64,000 nt of DNA from Bretschneidera sinensis (Eukaryota > Streptophyta > Magnoliopsida > Brassicales > Akaniaceae). The notes below the pieces were generated by a model. It did no database searches, was not told where the DNA came from, and saw only the letters and a program-made list of their open reading frames with translations. Positions 10,251 to 19,736 of the stretch are shown here, piece after piece. Position numbers and translations under genes: made by a program. The first letter of the stretch is position 1; every line of letters starts with the position of its first letter. Where the stretch lies: the NCBI GenBank assembly GCA_023935145.1, contig CM043705.1, forward strand, positions 55,043,084 to 55,107,083. The letters run 5' to 3'.

Positions 10251-10677
10251 CACCTGTAAAGCACACACAAATGATCACTTCTTAGAGAATACTTCTTTTA
10301 TATTTTGCTATTAGCTCGGAGTTTTAGGATTTGGAGAGGATTGACAACCCGTCTCCCTAGTATTCTTCGGGTTTTATATTTTATGCTTAGTTTATATATG
10401 ATGTTTGTTTTAGACAGCATGTGTAACTAACTTTCTTATAGGGCTCGATTGTTATGCTTTCGTGTATATTTATTCATTGATAAAATCTTTGCCAATAGTC
10501 TTTATTATGTTGCTTAACTTGATTAATACCTGTGCTTATTTAAATTCCTTATATGTATGTGTATGGCCAACGTATGCATGTGGTATGGATTGGTTAGTTA
10601 GATCAATTTGGATGACTGAGTCTTGGGTCTAACATTAGTAACAAAAGATATCCACACCAGATTCTTGGATTAATCAA

Positions 10678-10877
10678 CATGGGAAACTGGGAGTAGATAC
10701 CATGCCCTAGGTCTTATGTGGTTGTCGATTTCCATAAATCTTATGCTTCCTTAAGGAACAACTCACGCAGATACCATACTGAATCCCTTCAGGAAGAAAA
10801 GAGTTAGAGTAGATACTATGCCTAACTCGTTGCTTAGGGAAATCAATAGCTTAAGGAGTAGATACCATGCCCTTAGG
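10678..10877 (+). ncRNA. Four-hairpin array in the leader region, B1 5' LTR
   Basis: Stem-loops: HP1 CATGGGA..TCTTATG with inner ACTGGG/CCTAGGT (10678-10718); HP2 CTTCCTTAAGG/CCTTCAGGAAG (10746-10796); HP3 GAGTTAG/CTAACTC (10801-10828); HP4 CTTAAGG/CCTTAGG (10850-10877). Each presents the loop core (AGTA)GATACCATGC. HP2 is CTTTCTTTAGG/CCTAAAGAAAG in element D and CTTTCTTAAG/CTTAAGAAAG in E, so base changes on one arm are matched on the other. Equivalent arrays: 18167-18366, 20794-20992, 28313-28510, 43093-43291, 51678-51870, 61191-61380. Role unknown; packaging, dimerisation or translation control are possible. Confidence 0.65.
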
Positions 10878-11175
10878 TTGGCGACCATTAGGTATACATG
10901 ATAAGGCTAGTGCACTGATACATTATACAATTGGGAAAGTATGACTAGTGGTGGATATCAAAGCCCTATGTCTTTATTATTATCAAATCACATTCAACAG
11001 TTATTTATTTCTTTTTACTTGAAGAAACTAATTCTAAAACTGAACTTTACCAATCCTTGTGGAGATGATATTCCTTTCACACACTATACTACACTGTTGA
11101 CCTTGTGCACTTGCAAGTAAAACGAGTTCGATTATTTACTTATTAATTTAGGTATATTTTCGTCCAACAAGTTTT

Positions 11176-11193
11176 TGGCGCCGTTGCCGGGGA
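11176..11193 (+). other. Primer binding site, tRNA-Asp (B1)
   Basis: TGGCGCCGTTGCCGGGGA, an exact complement of the plant tRNA-Asp 3' end, 6 nt after the LTR. Confidence 0.95.
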
Positions 11194-11442
11194 TTACACC
11201 AAAGTTCCTTTGAGAATTACTTTAATTTAATCATTGTTATTATTACTTTATTTTCTGTTTACCATCTTTGTTTTTTCATCAAAACCTAATCGATCTATTT
11301 TTTGTTTTAGGCACATCAAAACCACACTTTCTGTGATACTTGTTTTCGATCGCAGCTTTCTGTGTGATCGAGCGCAAATAGGACAGAGAGTTACCCGAGC
11401 AGCAGAGTTAAGTTGCTGCACTGAAACTGTTTTTGCTGATTT

Positions 11443-13001
11443 ATGCACAGACTTTGATCCCGACATCCAACAGTCTTTCCCCTCGATCCCGAACTTGAGT
11501 GCACCATCCTACAAAGGCTTAGGGACAACTTCAAGGAGAATGAAGAAGAAGTAGAGAATGAAGCACCAATGGCAGAACAACTCGAAAATCAGCAACCATC
11601 TGCACGAGTACCGATGAAGCACTCCTTCATTCCATAGAACCTTGATCAACCATCATGTATCGCTTATCAACCGGTGGCGGAAGGCAATTATTATATATCT
11701 CCGCAAATATTGAATGCTTTGACTCATTTTAGGGGTACTCCTAATGAAGATCCACACTTGCACCTCCGAGAATTTTTCGATCTTTGCAAGTTCCAGCCCA
11801 TACAAGGCCTAGACTAAGAAAGAATAAGGTTAATTCTGTTCTCTTTTTCCTTAAAAGATAATGCTAAACTATGGTATAATTCTTTGCCTGCAGTTTCTAT
11901 CCACACTTGGGAGGAATTGGCAAGCAAGTTCCTGAGGAAGTTTTTCCCAGCCCAAAAGACGAGGCAAATGAGGAAGAAAATCCAGTCCTTTCAACAAAAG
12001 GATGGGGACTTCTTCTTCGAAGCATGGGGACACTTCAACGAGCTGCTACTCAAATGCCCACATCACAACCTACCTCAAGATGAACTGGTACAAGCTTTTT
12101 ATGAAGGTTTGAATGATACTAACAAAAGTATTGTTGATTCAGGTTGTGGAGGAGTGTTGATGGAGAAAAGCAGCAAAGAAGCGATAGAGCTCTTCGAAAC
12201 CCTCAGCGATCACACTCAGCAGTTCTCCTCTCGAGGTAGATATGTAACCAAAGGTAGAAGTGTGTATAAGGTAAATCTGAATGGAGGATCTTCCCCTCAA
12301 ATGGCAGCGATGGAAAGAAAACTAGACTTATTGGTAAAAGCCATGGCTACTCGAAATGCATTATCCAGCCTACCATCTACCTTACTTCAGGTATGTGCAA
12401 TATGTTCCCAATATGAACATAATACTGATACTTGTCCTTTGTATTCACTTGCAGATACAGAACAAGAAAATTATGTGGGACCTAATAACTATCCACCGAA
12501 GAACAACCCCTATGCAAATACATACAACCCTGGATGGCGGAATCACCCGAATTTCTCATGGAACAACAATCAGAACAATCAATGATAGCAACGAAACCCC
12601 TAGCCCACTGCTTATGCTACTCTCGAACCAAAGAAGAACGACCTCGAAAGTCTAGTGAGACAACTGGCCATTCAGCAGCAGCAATTGATGACATCACAAG
12701 AACAGTTCATGACTCATCAAAGACAAACCACTACTACACATGAGCAAGCAATTCAAAGACTAGAGGTACAAATGGGACAACTGGCTAACGAGCTCAGTGG
12801 CAGAAAGCAAGGAGAGCTCCCAGCTCAGACACTACACAACTCTGGGAGGCATCAACAACTAAATACTGTGACAACCTTGAGAAATGGCAAGGTGGTAGGA
12901 TCCGACGAACCTGACAAAGCATCCACCTCTAAGGTAAGTGAGATGGAAAAGGTAAATACACCCCCGCCATTTCCTCAAAGGTTTGTGAAACCTAAGAAAT
13001 A
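11443..13001 (+). pseudogene. gag: Gag of element B1 (a few stops)
   Basis: The frame starts at the same ATG as in E (MHRL; E has MHGL). It runs through HFRGTPNEDPHLHLREFFDL and the Gag core TWEELASKFLRKFFPAQ to RCP-type blocks (KCPHHNLPQDELVQAFYEGL). The zinc knuckle is CAICSQYEHNTDTC (CX2CX4HX4C), followed by NPYANTYNPGWRNHPNFSW, a glutamine-rich coiled stretch (12655-12740) and TLRNGKVVGSDEP. Early stops lie near 11455, 11636 and 11815, plus a break near 12582. It makes the particle capsid and nucleocapsid and is the main protein a non-autonomous copy could supply. Protease follows in the same original frame after a TAG at about 13000. Confidence 0.85.
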
Positions 13002-13002
13002 G

Positions 13003-13968
13003 ACCAAATTGGTTGACATTTTTGAAACATTGAAAATGGTAGAGATTAATATTCCTCTGTTAGATGCCATTAAACAAATTCCTGCATATGCTAAATTTCT
13101 GAAAGATTATTGCACTAACAAAAGGATGTTTCAGGAACATGAGACGGTTGCCTTAACCGAAGAGGTAAGTGCTGTGCTTTTACGAAAATTACCACCTAAA
13201 CTGAAAGATCTGGGTAGTTTTACTATTCCTTGCAGGCTAGGTGACCAGCTGTTCGAGCATGCACTATTGGATCTAGGAGCAAGTGTCAACCTGCTGCCAT
13301 ACAGTGTATACGAGACACTAGGTTTGGGGGAGCTTCAACTAACCTCCGTCACTTTGCAACTAGCTGACAGAAGCATCAAACAACCAAGAGGTATTCTTGA
13401 GGACGTTTTGGTAAGAGTAGGAAAATTCATTATACCTGCTGATTTTATAGTATTAGATATGGAAGAATGTACTCTACCATTGCCTCTCCCTATCATCCTA
13501 GGATGCCCTTTTATGATAACTGCTGACACTAATATTAGTGTAAAAATGGGCATTGTCACAATGAGGGTAAATGATGAGGAGATAGAATTTAAAATATTCA
13601 ATACATTAAAATCAACCAATAATAATAATGAATATTCTAATGTGAGCTTCATGCAAAGTGTTGTGGAGAAAGCTTCTCAGGTCCATCACACCACTACATT
13701 GGAGACCATTCCCAACCATGAAGACAAAAGAGTGGAGATTAGGCCCGAGGATGACATTGTGATTAAAGATGTCAATACAGTTGCACACCTCCTCAAGAAT
13801 ACACCACAGCCTTCAAGTAAGTATACTCTTCAAATTGACCCTCCTGCAAATACTAATACTATTTTTCCTTACTTTATTGACCATGAATCAAAAGTGGCGA
13901 TAAAGCAACTATTAAGGGCACTTGAACCACCTGATGTGGGCTCTAAGTGCCCCCTTCAACTAGAGTAG
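13003..13968 (+). CDS. Protease of B1 fused to the integrase tail (RT-RNase H-integrase deleted)
   Basis: Open for about 320 codons. It has the Athila-type protease block IPLLDAIKQIPAYAKFLKDY, FTIPCRLGDQ, active-site DLGAS (D88 from the ATG at 13009) and an ILGCPF motif (usually ILGRPF, so one conserved arginine is changed). After the linker PSSKYTLQI..., where E continues into RT, B1 reads IKQLLRALEPPDVGSKCPLQLE and stops. That tail corresponds to the end of integrase in E (ALEPQEVDSKCFL, near 45760). The deletion is in frame and leaves an open protein. D carries the same join. Confidence 0.88.
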   Translation, partial: TKLVDIFETLKMVEINIPLLDAIKQIPAYAKFLKDYCTNKRMFQEHETVALTEEVSAVLLRKLPPKLKDLGSFTIPCRLGDQLFEHALLDLGASVNLLPYSVYETLGLGELQLTSVTLQLADRSIKQPRGILEDVLVRVGKFIIPADFIVLDMEECTLPLPLPIILGCPFMITADTNISVKMGIVTMRVNDEEIEFKIFNTLKSTNNNNEYSNVSFMQSVVEKASQVHHTTTLETIPNHEDKRVEIRPEDDIVIKDVNTVAHLLKNTPQPSSKYTLQIDPPANTNTIFPYFIDHESKVAIKQLLRALEPPDVGSKCPLQLE

Positions 13969-14138
13969 CATTGTATCAAGAGAGCGCTTGAGACATTTCA
14001 CATTTTTTGATCATGTAGCTCAAGTGTCTCTATTGAGGTTAGTGGTACTGAGGCCACTAACACGGTAAGGTTGTACTGTTCCAAATTTGTCATTTTTCAG
14101 CTGAGGTAAGTTTTCATTTTCGCCCATGCACACTGCTT

Positions 14139-14300
14139 GCGATCAATAGCACAATTCAAAGCGATCGAGCGCAAGAGTGCGATCGAGCACGCCAGTCAAT
14201 GTGCTTAAGCACACAAGTGCGATCGAGCGCACCCCGCGTGCGATCGAGCGCACCCCGCGTGCGATCGAGCGCACCCCATGTGCGATCAAGCACACTTGTG
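14139..14300 (+). promoter_or_regulatory. GATCGAGCGC motif cluster downstream of the protease (B1)
   Basis: Seven or eight copies of the U3 near-palindrome, three of them in a regular 21-nt tandem spacing (14219-14285). A CT-rich tract (14340-14530) and TATATATATAA (14598-14609) follow upstream of ORF2. The order motif cluster, TATA, start repeats that in U3. Matching clusters are at 24922-24999 (D) and 45493-45548 (E). Confidence 0.5.
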
Positions 14301-14729
14301 GCAGAAGGTTTAGTGATAAATCTGAAAATTTTCACTCACACGCACTCACTCTCTCTTCACTATTCACTCGCACACTAACACTCAGCAGTTCTCACTCGCA
14401 CTCTCACATTACAATCCACCACTCACGCACTCTCCACTCCACCATCACCACTCCCCATCACCACCGACATCCACCATCATCACCATCAACAACCCTTACC
14501 GCCACATACACCCTCCCCATTACACATCCCCTCCACTGCACAAGGTACCCATTTTTTTGTTTACACGCACAAATTTTCATGTTTTAATTTAACTTCCTAT
14601 ATATATATAACTTATCTTGTGTACAATTGGTTGATTTTTTGCTTGCAGGAGGTTAGGAACGAATTCAAGTCCTTAAGACCAGAGCTTGGTTTTTTGGTGC
14701 ACACCACCTGTTTGAGGAAATGCTTGACC

Positions 14730-14815
14730 GTGTGCGATCGAGCGCACGACTGTTGAGATCGATCGCATAGTCCAATATGTGATCGAGTGCACATATTTGA
14801 GATCGATCGCAAATT
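14730..14815 (+). promoter_or_regulatory. Second motif cluster just upstream of ORF2 (B1)
   Basis: Four near-palindromes (TGCGATCGAGCGCA, GATCGATCGCA and variants) end 20 nt before the ORF2 ATG. A plausible 3' splice site (TTGCTTGCAG) is at about 14640-14649. Counterparts: 24416-24480 in D and 45043-45090 in E. Confidence 0.45.
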
Positions 14816-14835
14816 AGGCAAAACCTAATAGCAGC

Positions 14836-15963
14836 ATGTCCAAACCATCTGTTTCCACCTCCGGTGCATCCAGCAGCCGTGCCTCGTCATCCTGACCCAG
14901 CATAGAGCAACGAGAGCTCTTATTCGAGACCACCTTCGCCATTGATGACGTATTCAAGCACATGGACGCCACTCAATGGGTCGTCCAAGAATTTAGACAT
15001 CGAGGGTTGAAGAGGCTTTTCAAGCCGGTCTGCTCGACTTCTTACACCCAGCTCGTAGTCCAGTTCTATGCGAGCCTATCCTTTGACTACAGCAGACTGG
15101 GAGTACTGACTTCTTTAGTCCAGGGCACACTCGTAGAGGTGACTAGTGCCGATATAGCCACTGCTCTTCATTGCACTAATGAGTCCCCTCCGGAGGACAC
15201 CAATATTGAGGAGCAGCCGGAATCCTTTGCCTTTGCTGAGATTATTACGGATATGTGCACTGGTCAATAAGCCGACAGACACAACAATGCAGCCAGTCGA
15301 TCAAAGTTGCCTCCACGACTTTGGCTTATTGACACTATCCTTCAGCACAATGTGTGTCCATTGGGGCACAAGACACAACGGAGAGACCAGTTTCTACAGA
15401 CCCTATATACCTTCCACAGAGGTCACTGGTACTCTATTCCAGTTGTTATATGGAGCCAATTGCACAAATTCTGGGATCACATTCATGGCTGGCAGACCAC
15501 CACGGCCAATGCATGGGGCCTCTTTTTCCCGTTCCTATTCTCATACATACTCAAGAAAAAAGGGATTAAGAGGACCACCAGCGACGGACTAGTGTGAGAG
15601 CATCCCTTCTTTGGAAAGGTTTAGTGGACACATAGCCTCTCGCACATGCCTCGAGGTCTCTCAGCACCTGCTCCAGCAGCTGAGAGAGTTGAGGAGGATC
15701 GTATGGAGATCGAGACTCCTGTCATTAGCCCAGTGCGAGAGGAGGACTATACAGATATAGGATCCACCGAGTCCCATCACTTTTTAACTGAGCTGTCCTC
15801 CTTCCAAGGTGAGGTCTCTACCGCTACCACACTCGTGCATCAGTGCATGGATATTTTGGAGGCACGGTTTGCACGATAGGAGGCTATGCTGCAGGCTATT
15901 CTTGATCGCTTACCTCCGGCACCCGGTACCTCTTTGAATGCACCCCCTGATGACCAGCAGTGA
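14836..15963 (+). pseudogene. ORF2 of B1 (putative plant transposon protein)
   Basis: Starts MSKPSVSTSGASSSRASSS and continues with IEQRELLFETTFAIDDVFKH, RGLKRLFKPV, LSFDYSRLGVLTS and VEVTSADIATALHC (14962-15270). A second half has LWLIDTILQHNVCPLGHKT, TTTANAWG and SYILKKKGIKRTTS (15307-15597), and a third is acidic with a helix rich in leucine and alanine up to a stop near 15963. Stops at 14896, 15268, 15595, 15622 and 15877 break it, but the frame is conserved throughout, as in D and E. The N-terminal half resembles the plant transposon protein domain found downstream of pol in Athila-like elements. Function unknown; no clear membrane segment. Confidence 0.7.
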
Positions 15964-16239
15964 GAGGATACCACGTCTGGCTGAAGACGTTAAACTTAGC
16001 GCTCATAGGAGGCACCCCAAAGCATATCCTTTTTATTAGTTTATTTTATTTTATTATTCATATTTCCTAGTTTATTTTTCTATAGTTGTTTATTATTACT
16101 TGTTTTCCATTTTATGTTTGTTTTTCTTTCTTTTTCAAGGACAAAGTGAGTGCATCCAGTTGAAGTTTAGGGGCGTGCTACGATCTGTGCCAACCATATA
16201 GTTCTCCATCTCCCAGGTCAGCTCCTTTTATGCTATTCA

Positions 16240-16281
16240 CACATTGGGGACAATGTGCAATTTAAGTTTGGGGGTATGGGG
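16240..16281 (+). other. Hairpin plus internal polypurine-like tract downstream of ORF2 (B1)
   Basis: CACATTG, GGGA loop (GNRA type), CAATGTG, then TTTAAGTTTGGGGGTATGGGG. The same unit is at 22935-22973 in D (G-U pair in the stem, G-tract eroded) and, with a different but paired stem, at 3502-3551 in A. It lies 1 kb upstream of the true polypurine tract. Confidence 0.6.
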
Positions 16282-17298
16282 ACACATTCACACACTCACT
16301 ATGTCCCATTTTTTGTTTTGTGTTTTTATAAATAAATGCATGTTCATACTGTTCTAAATTTTTTTTTTTGGTGATTTAAACAAAGAATATGATTTGATTT
16401 CATAAGTGAGCTTAACACCTTGAACATATAGGCCAATGATTAAGTTTTGAACATAGATCACCTTCTTTTAGGCATTTAAGGATTCACAAGTTTAACCTAA
16501 ACGATCACAAGCACATTAGAATATAATTGTGTGGGGTATGACATGTAATTTTGATTTGTATGTTTCTTTCGCTCGACTGTGAACCAAATGGCCTATTAGA
16601 CTAACATCTTGGCATAAGAAAATATAAACAAATTGTTAGTACTCAAAAAGAAAAAAAATGCTCCTAATGATCAATAAAACAAACTTTTCGCTGAGTAACT
16701 GGCCCTCTTGCCTCAGTAAGCAGTGAGTGTCATGTCAAAAGGTGGAAATTCTGATTGGTATCATTGAGACCAGTTAGTTTCGTAGCCTTTTTTACTCGAG
16801 TTAGTAAGTCCTTAGGGGTGTCTTTACACCTAATACCCTAAAACCATCTGGTTTGGGAGTCATTAGCTAAATGCTCGTTAGATGAGTCAAATAGAAAGCT
16901 TAAGGGAACTAACTTGGCAAAAATCTCACAAATAAAAGAAAAGAAGATAACTTATGCCATCTTTGTTGATTCTAATAGGAATTTGGTGCATTTTGAGTCA
17001 TTGAAACGCTACACATTAGAATTATTTGGAAACCTAATCTTTTATGTGCTAGTTCACCACACACTAAAGTCAAACTTGTGATGTCTTAAAACTGCCTCAT
17101 GAAAGTGATTTGCGTTCAAAACTCTTATTCATTGCAAAGATATGTTTATATGTGTTAAGCTTGCTCATGAATGCGTATCATTGTTTTGTGTGACAACCTA
17201 AAATTTTTGCGAATATTATGATTATTGGATTTTTCTATGTGGCGTTATTTTTTTCATTTTAGTTTTTAGTTTTATATTGCTAAGGGACTAGCAATGTG
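16282..17298 (+). other. 3' noncoding region of B1
   Basis: AT-rich and without open frames. It is clearly homologous to 21813-22934 in D (for example the GCCTCAGTAAGCAGTGAGTG segment), so it is part of the family and not random spacer. D has a local duplication of that segment (22375-22510). Confidence 0.7.
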
Positions 17299-17312
17299 TA
17301 AGTTTGGGGGTG
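17299..17312 (+). other. Polypurine tract of B1
   Basis: TAAGTTTGGGGGTG directly before the 3' LTR start TGATAGG. Confidence 0.88.
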
Positions 17313-18658
17313 TGATAGGTGCTTAAATATTCATATTTAAGCCCCCTTATTTACATTTGTTAGGTCCTTAATTATGTTAACTTAGATCATTTTACTTCAT
17401 TTGTGTGTTTCACATGATTTTTATAGGTCTTGGAGAAAAAGAAGCAGTTTTGGCACTTAAAGGAAGAAGCCTGAAGATTCTAGAGCAGCTTCTTGTCAAA
17501 GTGCGATCGATCGCAATACTGCGTGCGATCGAGCGCACATGCGATCGTTCAAACACATGAAGGATCGAGCGCAGTATTGAGATCGAGCGCAAGACGCATA
17601 CGATCGAGCGCACATGTACGAGCGTGAACAGTAAAACGTCAGAACCTTATTTTGGAAATAAGAGAGTTTTGTGTTTTAGGAAAGTTTAGGAACTCATGAG
17701 CCTTCTAGGACTACTTAAGCCCTATAAATACACCTATAAAGCACACACAAATGATTATTTCTTAGAGAACACTTCTTTTATCTTTTGCTATTAGCTCGGA
17801 GTTTTAGACTTTGGAGAGGATTGACAACCCATCTCCCTAGTATTCTTCGGGTTTTATATTTTATGCTTAGTTTATATATGATGTTTATTTTATATAGTAT
17901 ATGTAACTAACTTTCTTATAGGGCTCAAGTGAAGCCCTAGTTATACTTTCTCATATATTTATTCAGTGATAAAATCTTTGCCAATAGCCTTTATTATGTT
18001 GCTTAACTTCATTAATGTCTGTGCTTAATTAAATTCCTCATATGTATGTGTATGGCCAACGTATGCATGTGGTATGGATTGGTTAGTTAGATTAATTTGA
18101 ATGACCGAGTCCTGGGTTTAACATTGGTAACAAAAGATATCCACACCGGATTCTTGGATAAATCAACATGGGAAACTGGGAGTAGATACCATGTCCTAGG
18201 TCTCATGTGGTTGTCGATTTCCATAAATCTTATGCTTCCTTAAGGAATAACTCATGCAGATACCATGCTGAATTCCTTAAGGAAGAAAAGAGTTAGAGTA
18301 GATACCATGCCTAACTCGTTGCTTAGGGAAATCAATAGCTTAAGGAGGAGATACCATGCCCTTAGGTTGGCGACCATTAGGTATACATGATAAGGCTAGT
18401 GCATTGATACATTATACAATTGGGTAAGTATGACTAGTGGTGGATATCAAAGCCCTATGTCTTTATTGTTATCAAATCACATTCAACAGTTATTTATTTC
18501 TTTTTACTTGAAGAAAATAATTCTAAAACCGAACTTTACCAATCCTTGTGGAGATAATATTGCTTTCGCACACTATACTACACTGTTGACCTTGTGCACT
18601 TGCAAGTAAAACGAGTTCGATTATTTTCTTATTAATTTAGGTATATTTTCGTCCAACA
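17313..18658 (+). repeat. 3' LTR of element B1
   Basis: 1346 bp, TGATAGGTGC to CGTCCAACA, closely similar to 9841-11169 with scattered substitutions and one insertion (AGTGAAGCCCTAG near 17928). U3 motif cluster at 17502-17610, hairpin array at 18167-18366 with a fully paired HP2 (CTTCCTTAAGG/CCTTAAGGAAG). Followed by target duplication TTTGC. Confidence 0.93.
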
Positions 18659-18663
18659 TTTGC

Positions 18664-18992
18664 CTGTGAAAATATGAAACAAAGTTAGCTTGTTCAGCAG
18701 ATGAATTAGATGCAAATTGATTACTTGCCTGATAGTTATTGCTATAGTGGCCACTACCACCACACAATTCACATATAACATGTGTAGTAGGATAAAGTCC
18801 ATCTATCTTCTTGGTGAGAACCTCCATTTGTGCTGTTAAAGCTGTAACAGCATCTATATTGTGCAATACTGAGGCTCTGTTAACAGGTAACCTTTCAATT
18901 GGCCATTGATAAGAATTTGTGGCCGTCTTTTCTAGCAATTCAATGGCTTCTTCTAGAGTTTTTCTCATGATAGTGCCACCTGCAGCTGCAAC
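18664..18992 (-). pseudogene. gag: Gag middle part of element A (upstream half of the split gag)
   Basis: The minus strand reads FVAAAGGTIMRKTLEEAIEL, the block that precedes the zinc knuckle in Athila-like Gag, then a coiled stretch and the knuckle CELCGGSGHYSNNY (CX2CX4HX4 with Y in place of the final Cys), ending QANFVSYFHRQ. It joins NNPYSNTYNLGWRNH at 9840 once B1 and one target duplication are skipped. The 5' part is lost at about 18992, where an inverted LTR fragment begins. Confidence 0.85.
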
Positions 18993-19736
18993 AAAGTTGT
19001 TGTTCGGAAAAGTTGAAATTTAATGTGTTTTTCGAAGAGTGTGTTTTATTGTTCTTAATGTTGTTTGTTACTTTGATTCTTTCTTTAAGCATGGTGATGT
19101 GTCGAATAGAGAAGCTATATTTTTATGAATGGTTGAATTAATAAATATGATGTTGGATTGTTGTCTATGCAAAAGCTAGGGTAAAACATGCCATGAATGG
19201 AATAGAAGTAACCAAATAGGGATTCTAAGAAGTTCATGTGGTTCGTTTAAATTGTTACCGAATAGGGAGATTTAACTGAAAGGAATTCCACTGAACTTAA
19301 TGCTTCTTAATTTGAATTAATCTAGAATAGACCTGGAATATGGATATTTGAAATTAATGATTCTTGAGATTGTGGTTAGACCTGGAATATGGATAACCAA
19401 TTTATTGGGAATTCTACCATCTTGAAAAATGTATTAAACGAAACTTGTCTATTCGAAACTCTTGCCAATAATGGTTTAGGTGAAGTCGAGTCCTTAGCAC
19501 GTTAGTTTATAAGAATCTAATTGCAAGTTTTCAATTCTTCCTTTTATTTACTATTGGCATTTGTTTTTCCTTTAGTTAAGTTTTAGTAAATTCTTCTCCT
19601 ACAATTACTCATTTGCTCAAATAACGGTAAGAGTTGAGTCATAATTTCTGTATTATCTATTCAGTCCTCGTTGGGAACGATACTTACTTATCATTTTATT
19701 ACTTGAACGATTAGTGCATTTGCTAGTGTCAATTTT
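18993..19736 (+). repeat. Truncated family-A LTR in inverted orientation
   Basis: About 745 bp closely similar to the reverse complement of 745-1490. It lacks U3 and the last bases. Its left edge abuts gag of A and its right edge abuts Tekay-like integrase with a short shared TATC. No target duplication flanks it, so it is a rearrangement product. The hairpin array is preserved at 19203-19398. Confidence 0.85.

Larger units (their letters stand above)
9841..11169 (+). repeat. 5' LTR of element B1
   Basis: 1329 bp, TGATAGGTGC to CGTCCAACA. It is flanked by the target duplication on the left and the primer site on the right. U3 carries the GATCGAGCGC motif cluster, a TATA box at 10243 and, further down, the hairpin array. 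The distance from TATA box to primer site (over 900 nt) implies a very long structured leader. Confidence 0.93.
9841..18658 (+). mobile_element. Element B1: Athila-like family B, gag-protease only (no RT, RNase H or integrase)
   Basis: 8.8 kb, plus strand. Order: LTR, tRNA-Asp primer site, gag, protease, GC-rich motif clusters, ORF2, hairpin and internal G-rich tract, 3' noncoding region, polypurine tract, LTR. Compared with E, the protease frame jumps from the sequence just before RT directly to the tail of integrase (EPPDVGSKCPLQLE), removing about 2.9 kb. D has the same junction. It matches the published TR-GAG type of non-autonomous LTR element and would need RT and integrase in trans. 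It interrupts gag of element A. Confidence 0.93.
739..18992 (-). mobile_element. Athila-like Ty3/gypsy element A, interrupted by element B1 and lacking its 5' LTR
   Basis: Minus-strand order: truncated gag (18992-18664, then 9840-9381), protease, RT, RNase H, integrase, spacer, ORF2 remnant, 3' noncoding region, polypurine tract, 3' LTR. The element 9841-18658 is a later insertion; skipping it and one copy of the 5-bp duplication restores continuous Gag coding. The 5' LTR, leader and gag start are lost at 18992, where an inverted LTR fragment is joined. Pol is only lightly damaged (two stops and three frameshifts visible), so the element decayed less than C or F. Confidence 0.85.

Noticed and set aside
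14219..14285. Regular 21-nt spacing of repeats, CRISPR-like at first sight
   Set aside because: Repeats are short and imperfect, the intervals are not unique spacers, and the context is a plant retrotransposon.
14177..14587. Open frame reading through repeated AIERTPRAIERTP
   Set aside because: It is a translation of the GATCGAGCGC repeats and a CT-rich tract; the frame is not conserved in D and E.
14836..15963. Calling ORF2 an envelope gene
   Set aside because: Position fits, but I see no signal peptide, fusion peptide or clear membrane anchor.
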